Shown here: positions 42,422-64,000 of the stretch, piece after piece | Position numbering within the stretch: the first letter of the stretch is position 1 | How the letters are laid out: every line of letters starts with the position of its first letter | Assembly (NCBI RefSeq): GCF_964340395.1 | Contig: NC_135562.1 | Span: 7,510,134-7,574,133 of the forward strand | DNA length: 64,000 bases | Direction of reading: 5' to 3' | Origin: Glandiceps talaboti | Lineage: Eukaryota > Hemichordata > Enteropneusta > Spengelidae | The notes under the pieces: generated by a model | What the model saw: only the letters and a program-made list of their open reading frames with translations | What the model was told of the DNA's origin: nothing | The model's database searches: none | Position numbers and translations under genes: made by a program

Positions 42422-42472
42422 AACAACAACAACAACAACGACGACGACAACAACAACAACAACAACAACAAC
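42422..42472. repeat. (AAC)n trinucleotide repeat
   Basis: AAC units with a short GAC interruption. Confidence 0.9.
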
Positions 42473-43698
42473 GTTAGTATTACTAAAAAGTTCAGTGACT
42501 GTTATTTCCATGTAATTTAGGAGACAAACTAGGCTCAAGTTGAACTTCACCTTTGAAGCCAGTGGACATTTTTTTGTACATTTTAAAATCTTACTTTCGA
42601 ACTTGCCTGTTTTTTTCACAAAGTATGGTATTTGAGAAACTTATTTATTTATTCCAATACTTGTTTACAATCCTTCAAGCGAGTAAGAATGTTGTATGAA
42701 AGATAGTTGACATCATAGACAGCACACATGTAGGGTCTATGGTTACGTTTAGTGTCACAATATCTGCAGACAGACTACATAAACCAGAGCAGTACTAACC
42801 GACAATGCTATGCCTTTACAGGGAAAACCCAGTCTTCAAAATAGTTCAAAAGGTGACCTTACATCGGCATAAGAAACACTCAGATAAATAATCTACATTA
42901 TTGACCATGTTGACATGTTGTATTGTAGTCGAGTTTTCAACTTTTGACCTTTCACGTTCTTGGGTCTAAACCGCCTCTCCGGATTTTCATTTGCCTGTTC
43001 AGGCCCAATTCCTTTTATTAAGACTACAACATTGCTGTGAACGAGGCTATCATCACTTGTAATTGTAATCTCCATATTGGATAATTTGTTAGCCAAGAAG
43101 CCATGTTATCCTGTTTACATGTAGCAGTTGTTGGAAATAAATGGATTGTTTTTGGTCATGGGATCTAAGCCAGAAATTTATAGGCATACAGACCAGTTTG
43201 ATTTATCACTTTCCTTTGTTGAATTTCCACTTGATGTATAATCACGTGATTGTGCCAGCAGATAAGATGACCAAAATTAAGTTTTGTCGTAGTGTATAAT
43301 CAGTGGAGTAAATAAGTTATTGCGTTCGTTACAGGATTGCAGTCTGTACTCGTCACAGATTGTACACTCAGTATGATTCGTCACAGATAAACTAACAGTT
43401 TCAAGTAAAATTCGCAGATAAACAATAGTATTTATAGGTGTGGCCTCACCAGGAACTGTCAGAAATACAATATCCAAATCGTTGACTGCAAAACAAATAC
43501 GTACCGTATGCGCGCATTTCTGTGTCTGATTTATACTAAATTCAGCGTCACATAGTCATATTTATTTCACGGGTAAATCGCTGGAGCAGTGAAAAGACTG
43601 TTGACAGCGTTTTCAGCCATTAGAATTGTAGAACAAGTGAACAGTGCATGGTTAGAAAAATATCACGCATAGTTAGTTACACTGTTATATATGTATTT

Positions 43699-43742
43699 GT
43701 ATTGTATTGTATTGTATTGTATTTATTTATTTATTTATTTAT
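43699..43742. repeat. (TATTG)n(TTTA)n repeat
   Basis: A few pentanucleotide units followed by tetranucleotide units. Confidence 0.85.
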
Positions 43743-44506
43743 GTGTTTGTTGTCATTGTTATCAGAAATCATATCATTTACATCAAATGTGGAATTTCCC
43801 TCTCCTCTACAAGAATTTATGATTTTTTAAAGGCACTTAAAATGGGTCGGGGTCATACATATTGCAACCTTTGTCTTACTATCTGTTCCAATCGTTGAAA
43901 CAATGGCCGCCATAAACCCGTAGCTTCGTTAGTTGCTAAACGTGTTGTAATACGATCTTCCTTCCGAATATTACAGGACTGGCGTCACATTTTTGTCATT
44001 TTACTTACTCATTAATGAGATATATAAAGGCAAAAAACACACCGAGCGTACCAAAGCTGAGAAAAAAACAAACATACACCGACTTCTCTCATATGGACTG
44101 TACTGACCTGAATTCATGAACACAGAAATCACTTTGTTTTATATGCACAACATTGGAATGTTTAGGCCTCATTGCACTGATAACCATGTGATTACAGACA
44201 AACTTCATGTTTCGAAATCCCATTTAAAGAGGTGGCGAATATAGACTTCAATTTCACATCTTCTTTTGATAAAGGGACATTCATGTTACATTATACAATT
44301 GTCAATCAATTACAGTACATTTTGTTGAATTTTTGAATGTACATGTGTGTATTAGATATGCGATTTAGACTGTCGTGTTGAGGCTTTGTCTAAATGATCG
44401 TACCACCGGCAAAGAAAGTCTATCTTGTTCAAACAAATCCTTTACCTTGAAAACTACAAGACATAATTGTTGGTAGGGATAAACATAAGGATGTCTTGTG
44501 TTGTCA

Positions 44507-44511
<5 letters not shown>

Positions 44512-44592
<81 letters not shown>
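44512..44592. repeat. (GA)n microsatellite
   Basis: Perfect GA array of about 80 bases. Confidence 0.95.
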
Positions 44593-44594
<2 letters not shown>

Positions 44595-44653
44595 ATATAC
44601 AAAAGGGTGCCTTGAGTTGTTATAGAGAGATAGAGACAGAGAGAGGGGGAGGA

Positions 44654-44654
<1 letters not shown>

Positions 44655-44718
<64 letters not shown>

Positions 44719-44719
44719 C
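44655..44719. repeat. (GATA)n microsatellite
   Basis: About sixteen perfect GATA units. Confidence 0.95.
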
Positions 44720-45046
44720 AATGTGTGTTTACTAATTGACATAGGTGGATATTATTTACTCTAGCCAGTAGAAGGAAATGTCGTCCTAAAGTTTTTATTT
44801 CAAGGTGGCTACATTGGGACGTGTCGATTATACCGGCTCGGATAACAATATATGTTTTCTGGTTTCTAAGCCATAAATCACATAGCCGTCATTGTTTGGA
44901 TTGCCCTGTACCATATACCGTACCCCATCTTGTCTATTGTTTGTAATTTAACTTTGTCTTCATTTCATTATAGACATTATCTCGTCACCAAGGTTGCTTT
45001 CACACAAGTGGCGGGACGTTGCATTCACATAATCTATACAATTACA

Positions 45047-45164
45047 TTGTGTGTGTGTGTGTGTGTGTGTGCGCACGTGTCTGTTTGTATGTATGTATGT
45101 ATGTATGTATGTATGTATGTATGTATGTGTGTGTATGTATGTATGTATGTATGTATGTATGTTT
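45047..45164. repeat. (TG)n(TATG)n microsatellite
   Basis: TG block followed by tetranucleotide units. Confidence 0.95.
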
Positions 45165-46355
45165 ATAACTATTGTCTTTATTTAAAAATTGACTTGAAAT
45201 GTACATATCAATATATGTTGTACATTTACTTAGAATCGTTTTTGTTACTTAACAATACAATAGATTTGATTTTGTTTCAACACAGCATTGACTGATTTCG
45301 CAATTCTTTCGATAACAATTTAATGTTTATATTTTGTAAGTGTAGTTTTCTTTGGCGAAAAAGCAATAATATACTACAATGATTCAGTTACACATAGAAA
45401 TCACTATAGCTGGACATTGCACCATTTACTTCATCAACGTTATAGTGAGAAAGAAAGATCAATGTAACACCCAGGACACCTAGAGTAACAAACCGGCAAC
45501 ATTTTCATTGCTTTGGCATATCCGTATATATTTTGGATGCTATTAGCCCGAGTCCCTTTTACACAATTTACCAAAGTAGTCAGTAAAGATGAAAAACAAT
45601 AACCCATCGTAACATTACTGTTGTCTCTGTCTTGTTACAAAACTTGTCTCAAACTGGCACGTAGGTGTTGTCACGACCTTGGCTCTATAAGGTCATTCGT
45701 ATCGTGTCGCAATAGTCTGTGACTGTAAGCGCAACTGTCAGACTGTGTTGCAATCCTTAATTATGATACGCATGCGTGAGAGCTAAAGTCAACAATCCAG
45801 TTTATATAGACATTGGAAAGCTAAGAGGTACAAAGTACACAGACCAAGCAATAAATGGAAAAACTAATATGGGAAGGTACTTCACTATAAAAATATATTC
45901 AGTTTAATTAATATTTGAATTCTTGCGTTGCTTGGTCTTGAAGGAGAGCAAGGGCGAGGGTGGTTCCATGTTAGCTGCAATTTTCTTTTCTGAATAAAAG
46001 ATCCAGAAGTCATTTTCTACAAAACCCTGCAACCTAAGCACGACTTCTCTAAAACAGGTTTACAAAAAGTGGCAAATCTTGCCGAGAAGAATCCTGCTGC
46101 TGCTGTTCAGTGTAAATAACTGCCAATTACGCTCTACTTACAGAAACATCTTTAATCACGAAGATTTGCAGCATTGCTTTTTGGCAAAATTAATGACTGG
46201 TACCAGTCCCTTTCAGAGATTTTTTTGTTTCATAATCTTCAACGGTTTTCAAATTGTAATTGATTTTAAATTTTGTAAAGAACAATGTCCTCTACCTTTT
46301 GTTTATTTTTTCCAGTGACAAAAAGCCTCCCAAGGGACTGTTTGCTAGTGTTTGC

Positions 46356-46704
46356 TGTATGTATGTATGTATGTATGTATGTATGTATGTATGTATGTAT
46401 GTATGTATGTATGTATGTATGTATGTATTATGTACTAGTATGTATGTATGTATGTATGTATGTATGTATGTATGTATGTATGTATGTATGTACGTATGTA
46501 TGTATGTATGTATGTATGTATGTATGTATGTGTGTGTGTGTGTGCCTGCCTGCCTGCCTGCCTGTCTGTCTGTCTGTCTGTCTGTATGTATGTATGTATG
46601 TATGTATGTATGTATGTATGTATGTAGTATGTATGTATGTATGTGTGTATGTGTGTATGTATGTATGTATGTATGTATGTATGTATGTATGTATGTATGT
46701 ATGT
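46356..46704. repeat. (GTAT)n compound microsatellite
   Basis: Long GTAT array with internal TG, GCCT and GTCT blocks and short unit slips. Confidence 0.95.
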
Positions 46705-48508
46705 TGGTTTATTACCCAATTGTATGACTGAAAGGGGAAGCACATAACAATAAATATTATCACAATTCTTCCGATCATTATGATTTATATTTTAAGTTGT
46801 ATCTCAACATTTTATTCACATAAAATGCAAATAACGTGCTGGTAGCTTTTAAAATTTTTGTTGATGACGTCACAACATGGTGACATAAATTTACCACAAC
46901 ATAGAACTGCTGGTACGTTGTACAACAATGTCTTTTTTCAGGATAACTTCCTCCTGGTGATATTTTTGGCCCACTTCAGTTGACAGCCTGTACATTTCCT
47001 TGTCAATTTCAAACTAGACTCTCGAACTCTTGTAACACAAGACAGGGAAGCTACCATGCTGGATCTCATTTGACAGTTCGAAAAATGGCGCCCTGATCAC
47101 CATGGAACCCGTATATGATATACGTCGTTTTTTGAAATCTGTGTTTGTTTATGCCTTCTTAAATTTTATCTGAATTGAGTTTCCAGTCTGTCACGGACCG
47201 TCGATTTTCAAACGTGTTTTTGAATGTTGGGGTAAATTGTTTCAGATTGTTCTGTAAAAGTATTTGCCAAGTATTCACTCAAAACATATATACTTGTAAG
47301 TATATAATATTCTCACGTTTTACAAGTGTACTGATAGGCGAAGGAGGAAAGCCCTGTCCCCATCTGAACTCTGAATCGATTCGAATTCGGTTATCCTGTC
47401 CCAATATGCACTTAAATCTCGTAGTGTCCCCTATATGATCACCATATACATTATCTGACAGTGCGGTTTACAAGTCACACAGCCGCCGAGGCCAAAATAG
47501 CCTAGCATTCATTGCTAGTCTTGAAGTGCGCCACCGACACTGTCACATAGAAAACGTGTATCTAATACAATGGAATTCTAGACACCACCATAACCAGATG
47601 ACTAGTGTCATAACCGTCGACCAATCCTGTAGGTACATGTTGTTTTATCCGTCAGATACATATACAGCACGTTGCACGTTACTGTTCTCTGGCTCTGTTT
47701 GGTAAACCAACAAGAAGCTGAACACGCTACACTTTAAGATAGCAATTTTTTTATGAAATAAACAAATTATATATACTTCGCCTAGATGCAGACACACAGA
47801 CTCCAGTGTTTTGATGCCTACATAGTAACATATTAGTTTATTTCTTTTAGACTAAATATCGCAAATGTATTCATTCAATCTTGCTAACTTAAAGTGGAGC
47901 ACGTAAGGTTTCTTATTGGTTTGTATGTGATTCTATCAACCAGAGCCAGTGAACGGTAACCTGCTACACACTGTACCATAAAACAGTGGTCAAAGAGAGT
48001 TTTTTGGTCGAAGTAAAAATTTACCAAGGAACTGAAGTTTGGGGAGATATCCCCTATAAAATGCAATGTGTGGTGCGAGAATGGTTTATCATATAAATTA
48101 GCCTTCTGACCATTTTCATTCGTATTCGAGCTTAAGCTAACAACGATATGGTCCTTAGCTAATTTTACTAGGTGTATGAATTATGATGTTGTATTTATGT
48201 CCGTTTATAGTAAATATACATTGGTAGGTCAAGATAAGCTCTGTTCCTGTTTCCTCCTAGAAAAACACATGACAACGAATAAGGTCTGCATAGCTGTTAT
48301 GACCAAGCCCATGTAGAATGACCGTGTTCAGTGCCATTTTAAGGAAATTGTACAGTACAAACGTATGATGGTAAATGTTGACAATGCATACCCACACATT
48401 TAACCATATTTTTTGGACAAGTTTATCGACAATATTTGGGTGTTGACTTCTTTCTTCTTCTTTTTTTGACAGTTAAAGGGAGTACTATCACGATCAACGA
48501 AATCGACA

Positions 48509-57685
<9,177 letters not shown>

Positions 57686-58059
57686 ACTTGAGTAGAGGTC
57701 AACTGCCTACCTTGCTACTAACAACTCGACTATGTGACGAAGGCCACTCTCAAAACGCCGTTTTGTTTCCACTTCCGATGGTCTTTTGAGGGCGCTGTCA
57801 ACATCGATTTTTCTACTTCCGGCACTACTGTGTTTCTTTCAAATTCAAGAATGCTGTCGACGTGCACACTCCTGCTTCTGCTGTGCTACAGCAAAAATGA
57901 ACACTACGTTATCAAACCGTCATTGTTTCCATAGACTAATTATTGATCAAAAACCGGAAGTGACGGTTGCAACCGGAAGCAAAGAAATACCTGTTTACAG
58001 CACCCCTAGCCTTGACAAGATACCCAATTCTTGTGTTTCCAGTGGTCTGTCAGATAAAC

Positions 58060-58065
58060 AATAAA
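58060..58065 (+). promoter_or_regulatory. Candidate polyadenylation signal of Src-B
   Basis: AATAAA occurs 375 bases past the stop codon. It is the first clear hexamer after the stop; cleavage site not determined. Confidence 0.4.
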
Positions 58066-58473
58066 TATACTCCTCTCCAAAGTGAACAATATTTGATTAG
58101 ATTACAGAACATAACATTGGATGACTTAGGAAGTGACTAAATAGATAATCTGGAATTTCTATTCCTTGTTAATTTTATTATATTGTATATTCATCATATT
58201 ACTTAATAGCCGTTCAAATTTAACAAATAGCTCATTCTTGCTTTGTATTATTTTGTTTTGTTACAGCAATTTTAATGTTTAAAATCACGAGTCAATAGAT
58301 ATTATCCAACAACTTTTGCCATGCAATTACTGTCCACTGCATTGTCAATGGCAAAGTTGACTGTGTCTGAATTTATGACAACAGATTATTAATCAGCAAA
58401 GATGTAGGAGAGGTAATACTTAAGAAAGGCCAATGTGATGTCTGAGGAGTCTTTGGTCACTGCCCAATGATGT

Positions 58474-58721
58474 AATAGGGAACTTGCAAACCCGCCATCT
58501 TGAATATCCTGAATGTTGCATCATGGGAAAGGTGATGATAAATATGAATCAATCAGTATTGTAAGCAATTGTGTTACATTGTTTGTAACCACAAATAATG
58601 AATTTATGGTTAGCCAGACCATTGTTGATTTATTTTATCGATTATGTATTATGATAATTACAGATAATCCCATAGTCCTTTGCATCTGAGCATGCTCAGT
58701 CTGGATTGCAAGTTCCCTATT
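58474..58721. mobile_element. MITE-like element with perfect 16-bp terminal inverted repeats
   Basis: The left end AATAGGGAACTTGCAA is exactly inverted at the right end TTGCAAGTTCCCTATT, giving a 248-base element without coding capacity. A short TA-containing duplication may flank it but is too brief to be sure. Confidence 0.75.
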
Positions 58722-61026
58722 TTAGGTTTGATTAATCATGAAAACTGTACAATCTAGTGACAGATGTATTTATAGGATATAATATTAAAATGTAAGATTA
58801 TGTTTTTGGCCACAGTAACGCTATACTTTGCATTGTTATACCTTTGTCAAGATCTCAGAACCAGAGACTGTAATCATGTCCACACGGTTCACAATTTACA
58901 TGTTAAAACAATGTTATTATGTTATGTAGGTTTAATACTGGACAAATCATTTATCGAAGACTTTTTACACGAATTAGCATATGATTAGCTCTTGATACGT
59001 ATTTCTAAGGGTTATAATATTACAGTAGAAAAAGTAAATGTGTAAGGGAATTAGAGTATACATAGTTTGGGTAAGTTTTGGATGGTGAAAAAAGGCAGAT
59101 TGTTTTTTAAAATAAAATAGTCAGGTAATGTTCCAATAAGATGTGGGCATGCGTGTTGGTTTTATATAAGCTTACGCCATATACAAGGAACCTTTCTAGT
59201 CTACATGGTGGTGGTGAATTTATACCAATAGTCCCCAGTGAATAACAATACATTATAAACGAGAACATTGTAAGCAATAAATCTCAAATAACAGCGATAA
59301 ACAGGAAGATAGCAGGATAACTGTCAAAAACGAGAGTTTCTCTAGATATGTTAAAAGATTCTAAATGTAACAATGGTATGTTTATGATAACTCTTCTCAA
59401 CCATCCTAAGTTAAGCTTAACGCGGTTCTCAGTGTTTTAAAATATATTTTGACCTCGCTTAACATTCGTATTGTCATATTTTTAAAAACTAAAAATGATA
59501 ATCAATATGTTATAGAAAACCATTGTTTCATGAAACAGTCGGTTGAATTACCCTTCTTCCTTATAACCCGGAATAAAATGAAACACAACTAACTGACAAT
59601 AGCTTCCTAATTTCTACGGTCTTATTTATACACCGAAATTTATATACAACACTATGTAGATCTTTGTTCAGAAGAAATATTTGTTTTGGCATAATCAAGA
59701 ATGACTAAGCTATAGTTCCAAACATTGATTGGCAGTTTATTAGTTTATTAGAAACTACGTTTCAATGCACCAAGCAAGAATAGAAACCATCGGCAACAAA
59801 GAAGTACAGAAAGGTTTACTGGTAATGTTTTATATAAACAATTTTATGATATTCGTGAAATTTTGTTTCAAATGGAGAACTCATTCGTTCAAACTAACAT
59901 GAATTGTTATATTTTCTATGTCCAATAATTCAATAATAGTTTTTGATAAACATTAGTTAGAAGTATTTAACTGGAAAATGTACATATACACGGTAACTAG
60001 CAATACTAACCAATGGACATTGTCCTTTCCAATAAAGAAATGTAATGACAACTCCAAAACTGTACTACATTTTAAAAGAAAAGTCCTGTCAGGATTATTT
60101 CCAGTGCCTTTAGTACACTTGCATTCATTACTACTTTCAATGTTCATATTTTTTGGTGACAAAAAAAGCAACTAGGCAACTTACTCAACTTTGAAATTCT
60201 GTAAAGAAACACTACTGCACTTGACATGTGTACCGCCATTTTGGATTTTACTGCAAGGGTAAATTTGTAAACCTCTGGTGATGACAACGTTTACCCTCAT
60301 CTTTTTATCTTGACTCTCTTTGTATTTGGCAATGGGGCTTCTTTATATCAAACTGTCAAATTTGAGTACATTATTGTATCATCCAAAATCATTAAAATTC
60401 TGTAAGTTCATAGCAGTAATCAACACAAGTGTAATAACGGTAAATATAAGTGACATGACTTTTCCTTTAAGCTTATCATCTGTTTCCTTAATGTTCACCA
60501 ATGCTAAGAATGTGAGTTTTATGCAAGTTAATTTTATAATTCATTTGCAAAATAGAAAAACTGTTTTGACAACGGAAAGTTCAAACAATTAGTTCAAATT
60601 ATTGTTTAAATCAATGCTGCCCATCAACAGAACGACACCGACTTTGAGGAAAGCGTGAAAATGAATAAAATGTATCTGGGGTCATGGCATTTGACCTTCT
60701 ACACGTGATTGACTACACCAATAGGGTATTGAGACGTCAGTTGCTAGTAAGGGCGGGCTACAACGCTGAATGTAGACAACATGTAAATGTCCAGATGACA
60801 CTTTTAATATGTATTTTAGAAATGAATTCTTTTTAAAGTGATAATAAGGGATATATTAGATAAAGGTTGAAGGGTCACTATTAACACAACTAATCAGTAC
60901 TGTAACTAGTATATATTGGCATATTTTTACTCGAGATGGAAATAGTCTTTGGATTTCCCATTAAGATTTATATATACATGGTTGATCAATAAATATACCT
61001 AGACAATTCTTATACTTGTCAATTTA
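58722..61026. other. Intergenic sequence between Src-B and Src-C, no gene seen
   Basis: AT-rich sequence with only short, non-conserved frames. I see no splice-flanked segments resembling the kinase or NAGPA families. Confidence 0.5.
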
Positions 61027-61242
61027 TGTATGTATGTATGTATGTATGTATGTATGTATGTATGTATGTATGTATGTGTATGTGTGTATGTATGTATGTA
61101 TGTGTGTGTATGTATGTATGTATGTATGTATGTATGTATGTATGTATGTATGTATGTAGGTATGTATGTATGTATGTATGTATGTATGTAGGTATGTAGG
61201 TATGTATGTATGTATGTATGTATGTATGTATGTATGTATGTA

Positions 61243-61273
<31 letters not shown>

Positions 61274-61446
61274 ATGTATGTGTATGTGTGTATGTGTGTG
61301 TATGTATGTATGTATGTATGTAGGTATGTATGTATGTATGTATGTATGTATGTATGTATGTATGTATGTATGTATGTATGTGTGTGTGTGTGTGCGCGCG
61401 CATGTGCGTGCATACGTGTGTGCGTATGTATGTATGTGTATGTATG

Positions 61447-61477
<31 letters not shown>

Positions 61478-61555
61478 CTGTATGTATGTATGTAAGTATG
61501 GATGGATGGATGTGTGCGTGCGTGCGTGTGTGCGTGCATACAAGCATACATGCAT
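61027..61555. repeat. (GTAT)n compound microsatellite
   Basis: More than 500 bases of GTAT units with TG, TAGG and GTGC interruptions. The longest tetranucleotide array in the window. Confidence 0.95.
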
Positions 61556-62351
61556 GTAAGACATAGGCTTTTATAAAAGGAGAACTAGGTGGTGTCTCAG
61601 AGTAGACTAACTTATCATGCTATATGCCAAAAATAAAACATAGATAACCGTATAAAGATATCGGCAAGCCAACGTTATTTAGATGCTAGACTTAAAAAAA
61701 ATTCATGGGGAAAATTTTATTCCTGGCTCACCACTTTCCACGGTATGAAAACGTCTTAATTTCTTTTATAATAGTTATTCTCGATCAAATATCTGTTGTT
61801 CATACCGCTCTATCATATTTCGTTGACCTCAATAGCGAATGAACTGTAGTAGAAGGTGAGCATAATGACCTGAAAAGCTTTTGTTAATGTTTCACATCCT
61901 CCTTTCATACAGTCTTTGAATAGCTAAGCCCACATAAAACAGGCAAACACTATTGTGTTCGGAACTTCATTTTTTTCGTGCGCTGGTGCAGTGGTGCACG
62001 AGGACTATCAACTAGTCGAAGCAGCATCACTTGGGTGATTTCCAGCCCCGAAGTCAACTATCCTGATATCAGCTCGTCTTCCAAGAAGCTGGCCTTATCT
62101 ACAATCTTGTTTATACCATTACCAGTGAAATATCGCCTTATCCTGAAACATTACCTAGTTATTTTTAATGGTCGGTTTTTATCATGGTACCTGTACCACG
62201 TGGACTTTACAGATAGGTCAATCTTGTATGACCATAAATTAGAGAAATACTGGTAACCTTGTACTTTGTTATTTCGTCTCTTCGTTGATACGGTACACAA
62301 CCCCGTACCCTGAGCGGATCGCCAACTCCTGTGAACTTATGATGTGAAGGA

Positions 62352-62857
62352 ATGGATACCGACAACGAAAACACGTCTCAAACATGTAAGTACTAATACA
62401 GAATACAAATGGTCATGCAACGTAAGTTAATAGTCAATACTGGAACAACGAAACGGGAACTCTGGTGTGCATATCAACGCCATTTTGTACCAGTACATTT
62501 TTATTGAGTAAAGTCACTTCCTGGTTTTCACAATTGTAAGAGAAACAACAACACCATTGCCAAAACATGCAGTTCAGTTCTGCTAGTTTATTCTGATAAT
62601 GGTGACATTGCTTTGACCTTGCCGACAGATATCAATGCTCACTTTTGGCCATGGATTCTAACGTAACCTGATTACGCCACCACTTTAAAAAAATCGATAT
62701 TTTCAATTTCTAACCAGGGGAGGAGATATCCATGGGGAAAATAATATTTTCTTTTTACTACAGCGTGTATTTACGTAGGCTTGTATCATTATGAAGCGCA
62801 GATTAAGGACGAGTTGGCATTCGAAAAGGGCAACAGGTTGCTTATAACTGACAAAAG
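62352..62857 (+). CDS. Src-C: start of a third Src-type kinase gene (partial)
   Basis: Exon 2 (62764-62857) is plainly the first half of a Src SH3 domain: YVGLYHYEA, KDELAFEKGNRLL and ITDKR, with acceptor TTTTACTACAG and donor GTATGT. It is 94 bases long like its Src-B counterpart, and has the same phase on both sides (1 and 2). The likely first exon is 62352-62385, MDTDNENTSQT plus one base, ending at GTAAG; its phase 1 fits exon 2 exactly. If right, the unique region is only about 12 residues and residue 2 is Asp, so the protein could not be N-myristoylated. The gene continues to the right. It is a tandem neighbour of Src-B on the same strand, 4.7 kb downstream. The exon 1 call rests on phase and position only. 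Confidence 0.7.
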
Positions 62858-63912
62858 GTATGTATTAGTAATTTGCGTCAAATAATAGTGTGTGTTTTCT
62901 CACATATTTAATTCGTAATAAGCAAGCACTGTAAGAGCGGAGATCAGACTCGCCAAAAGTACAAGTGAAACAACTGCTTGACAGCGATAACGTCCATAAC
63001 CTCATAATTCATAATCACCAAACTTACCATCGTTCCCTGGTCATTAGCCGTTTCCAACCATGGAAGTATTGAATTACAGTCACGTCCTATTTTTTTACTC
63101 TATTCCATGAAAATGTGACGAAAATTCAGCGTAATTTAAATTTAAAATTGGGGTTTTAGTAAAGCAGCTCATCTTAGTGACACGTAGCCACAGAGGAATT
63201 TACTTTAAGATGAATCGTGAGGCGAAAAATCTTTATTGGAGGTCGTCTATTTCCTCAACTTGATTTGTCCTTTGAATATCGTTAGGGTACGCTAAGGTAG
63301 AATGCACACCCGTCTCTAATTTCCTTGAGTACTATTTTTTTTAATCTCTTCAAACCTTGCCATGTGAAACCTTCTTCCTTGTACTTTTGAAAAGATGGAG
63401 GAAATTTGAGAGTTCACAATCGTGTTTTAAAGGAAATCAACAATCTGTTATTTTCTCAAAGAACGGCGGCCATATTGGATTCTAAAATAGCCTAAATTCG
63501 ATATCACCGTGACTTCTTTTACCTCGGTCCTGATTTGTTTTCTGAATGTAACTTAGAACGAGTTTTCTTGTAAAAAGTAACAGCATCGGTTTTTTTTATT
63601 TTACAAATTCAGAGATGAATACAATGTCAACATATTAAGGGTAATTCAGGCCGTATTGACTTTTGCAACTCAAATAATTACTACAGCAATAGTTGTTCTT
63701 TAACAATTTTCCTTAAGTTTGATTTATTTCAAGATTAACGTTGGACATATCGTGTATGGCATTGAAATCAAATAAGGTCAGAGTTCACACTTTTCCGACA
63801 TGCTGTGGCATTGATATGAAGAAATGCGTTGTTGAAAAGTATGACATGTTTGATTTGGGTGACTCAGCATTCCAACTGTAAGCTTACACGACCTCTAATT
63901 CTGCATGTTCAG

Positions 63913-64000
63913 GGGACATTTTTGGTGGTTGTCTGTGTCGCCAAACGTACAAAGTTAACGATTAAGTTGGCCTTGCAGTCAATAATGAAACTTCCAGATT
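63913..64000 (+). pseudogene. Possible degenerate second SH3 exon of Src-C
   Basis: After an acceptor (GTTCAG, ending 63912) in the phase required by the preceding exon, the frame reads GHFWWLSVS, placing the SH3 Trp-Trp pair at the same distance from the exon border as GDWW in Src-A and Src-B. The match then ends, with a TAA a few codons later and no GYxPSNY block before the window edge. Either the exon has decayed, or this is a chance match and the true exon lies beyond 64 kb. Confidence 0.3.

Larger units (their letters stand above)
31725..48508. other. Gene-poor span between NAGPA-B and Src-B (strand switch)
   Basis: Nearly 17 kb with M1 copy 3, many microsatellites and only weak coding-like segments (34.0, 36.6, 39.0, 40.4 and 43.0 kb). 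The gene direction changes from minus to plus across it, so it should contain both 5' flanks of NAGPA-B and Src-B, possibly with leader exons I could not recognise. Confidence 0.5.

Noticed and set aside
42296-42619. Poly-valine frame at the (AAC)n repeat and polyglutamine frame at 23.6 kb
   Set aside because: Trinucleotide repeats without a supported gene around them.
42893-43096. Minus-strand 67-codon frame with coding-like codon use
   Set aside because: No recognised domain and no convincing borders. Could be chance.

Overview
This is a stretch of an animal nuclear genome. It is AT-rich and intron-rich, with GT-AG introns and very many microsatellites. The protein families (Src-type tyrosine kinases, lysosomal 'uncovering enzyme' homologues) and a 5S rRNA of metazoan type fit an invertebrate deuterostome or a similar animal. 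I infer this and cannot name the species.

Five protein genes are well supported, plus one 5S rRNA gene. From left to right: the N-terminal exon of a phosphodiester glycosidase gene, NAGPA-A (minus, about 1.1-1.6 kb); a complete Src-type kinase gene, Src-A (minus, 5.7-13.5 kb); the 5S rRNA gene (minus, 26.7 kb); a second NAGPA-like gene, NAGPA-B (minus, 28.0-31.7 kb, 3' exons not found); a complete Src-type kinase gene, Src-B (plus, 48.5-57.7 kb); and the first exons of a third Src-type gene, Src-C (plus, from 62.35 kb). Src-A and NAGPA-B are followed by a reversal of strand, so the locus looks like an alternating NAGPA/Src block that was duplicated and then partly inverted. A decayed SH3-exon copy at 3.8 kb marks a former further Src copy.

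The most striking object is Src-A. Every exon was traced with consensus splice sites and consistent reading phase, and the gene carries two complete SH3 domains in tandem, joined by a separate linker exon (SH4/unique, SH3a, linker, SH3b, SH2, kinase, tail tyrosine; about 604 residues). The phases are such that SH3a alone, SH3b alone, or both could be spliced in frame. Src-B has the ordinary single-SH3 plan (513 residues). Both kinases have the HRDLAARN catalytic loop, as in Src42A/FRK-like kinases, rather than the HRDLRAAN of vertebrate Src.

The gene-poor spans (13.5-26.7 kb, 31.7-48.5 kb, 57.7-62.3 kb) hold a 3.8 kb pentanucleotide satellite (TCAAG type), several families of short inverted-repeat elements that look like non-autonomous DNA transposons (MITEs), and many (CATA)n, (CT)n, (TA)n and (TG)n arrays. 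Long open frames in these arrays are artefacts of repeats without stops. A few short coding-like segments are listed with low confidence.
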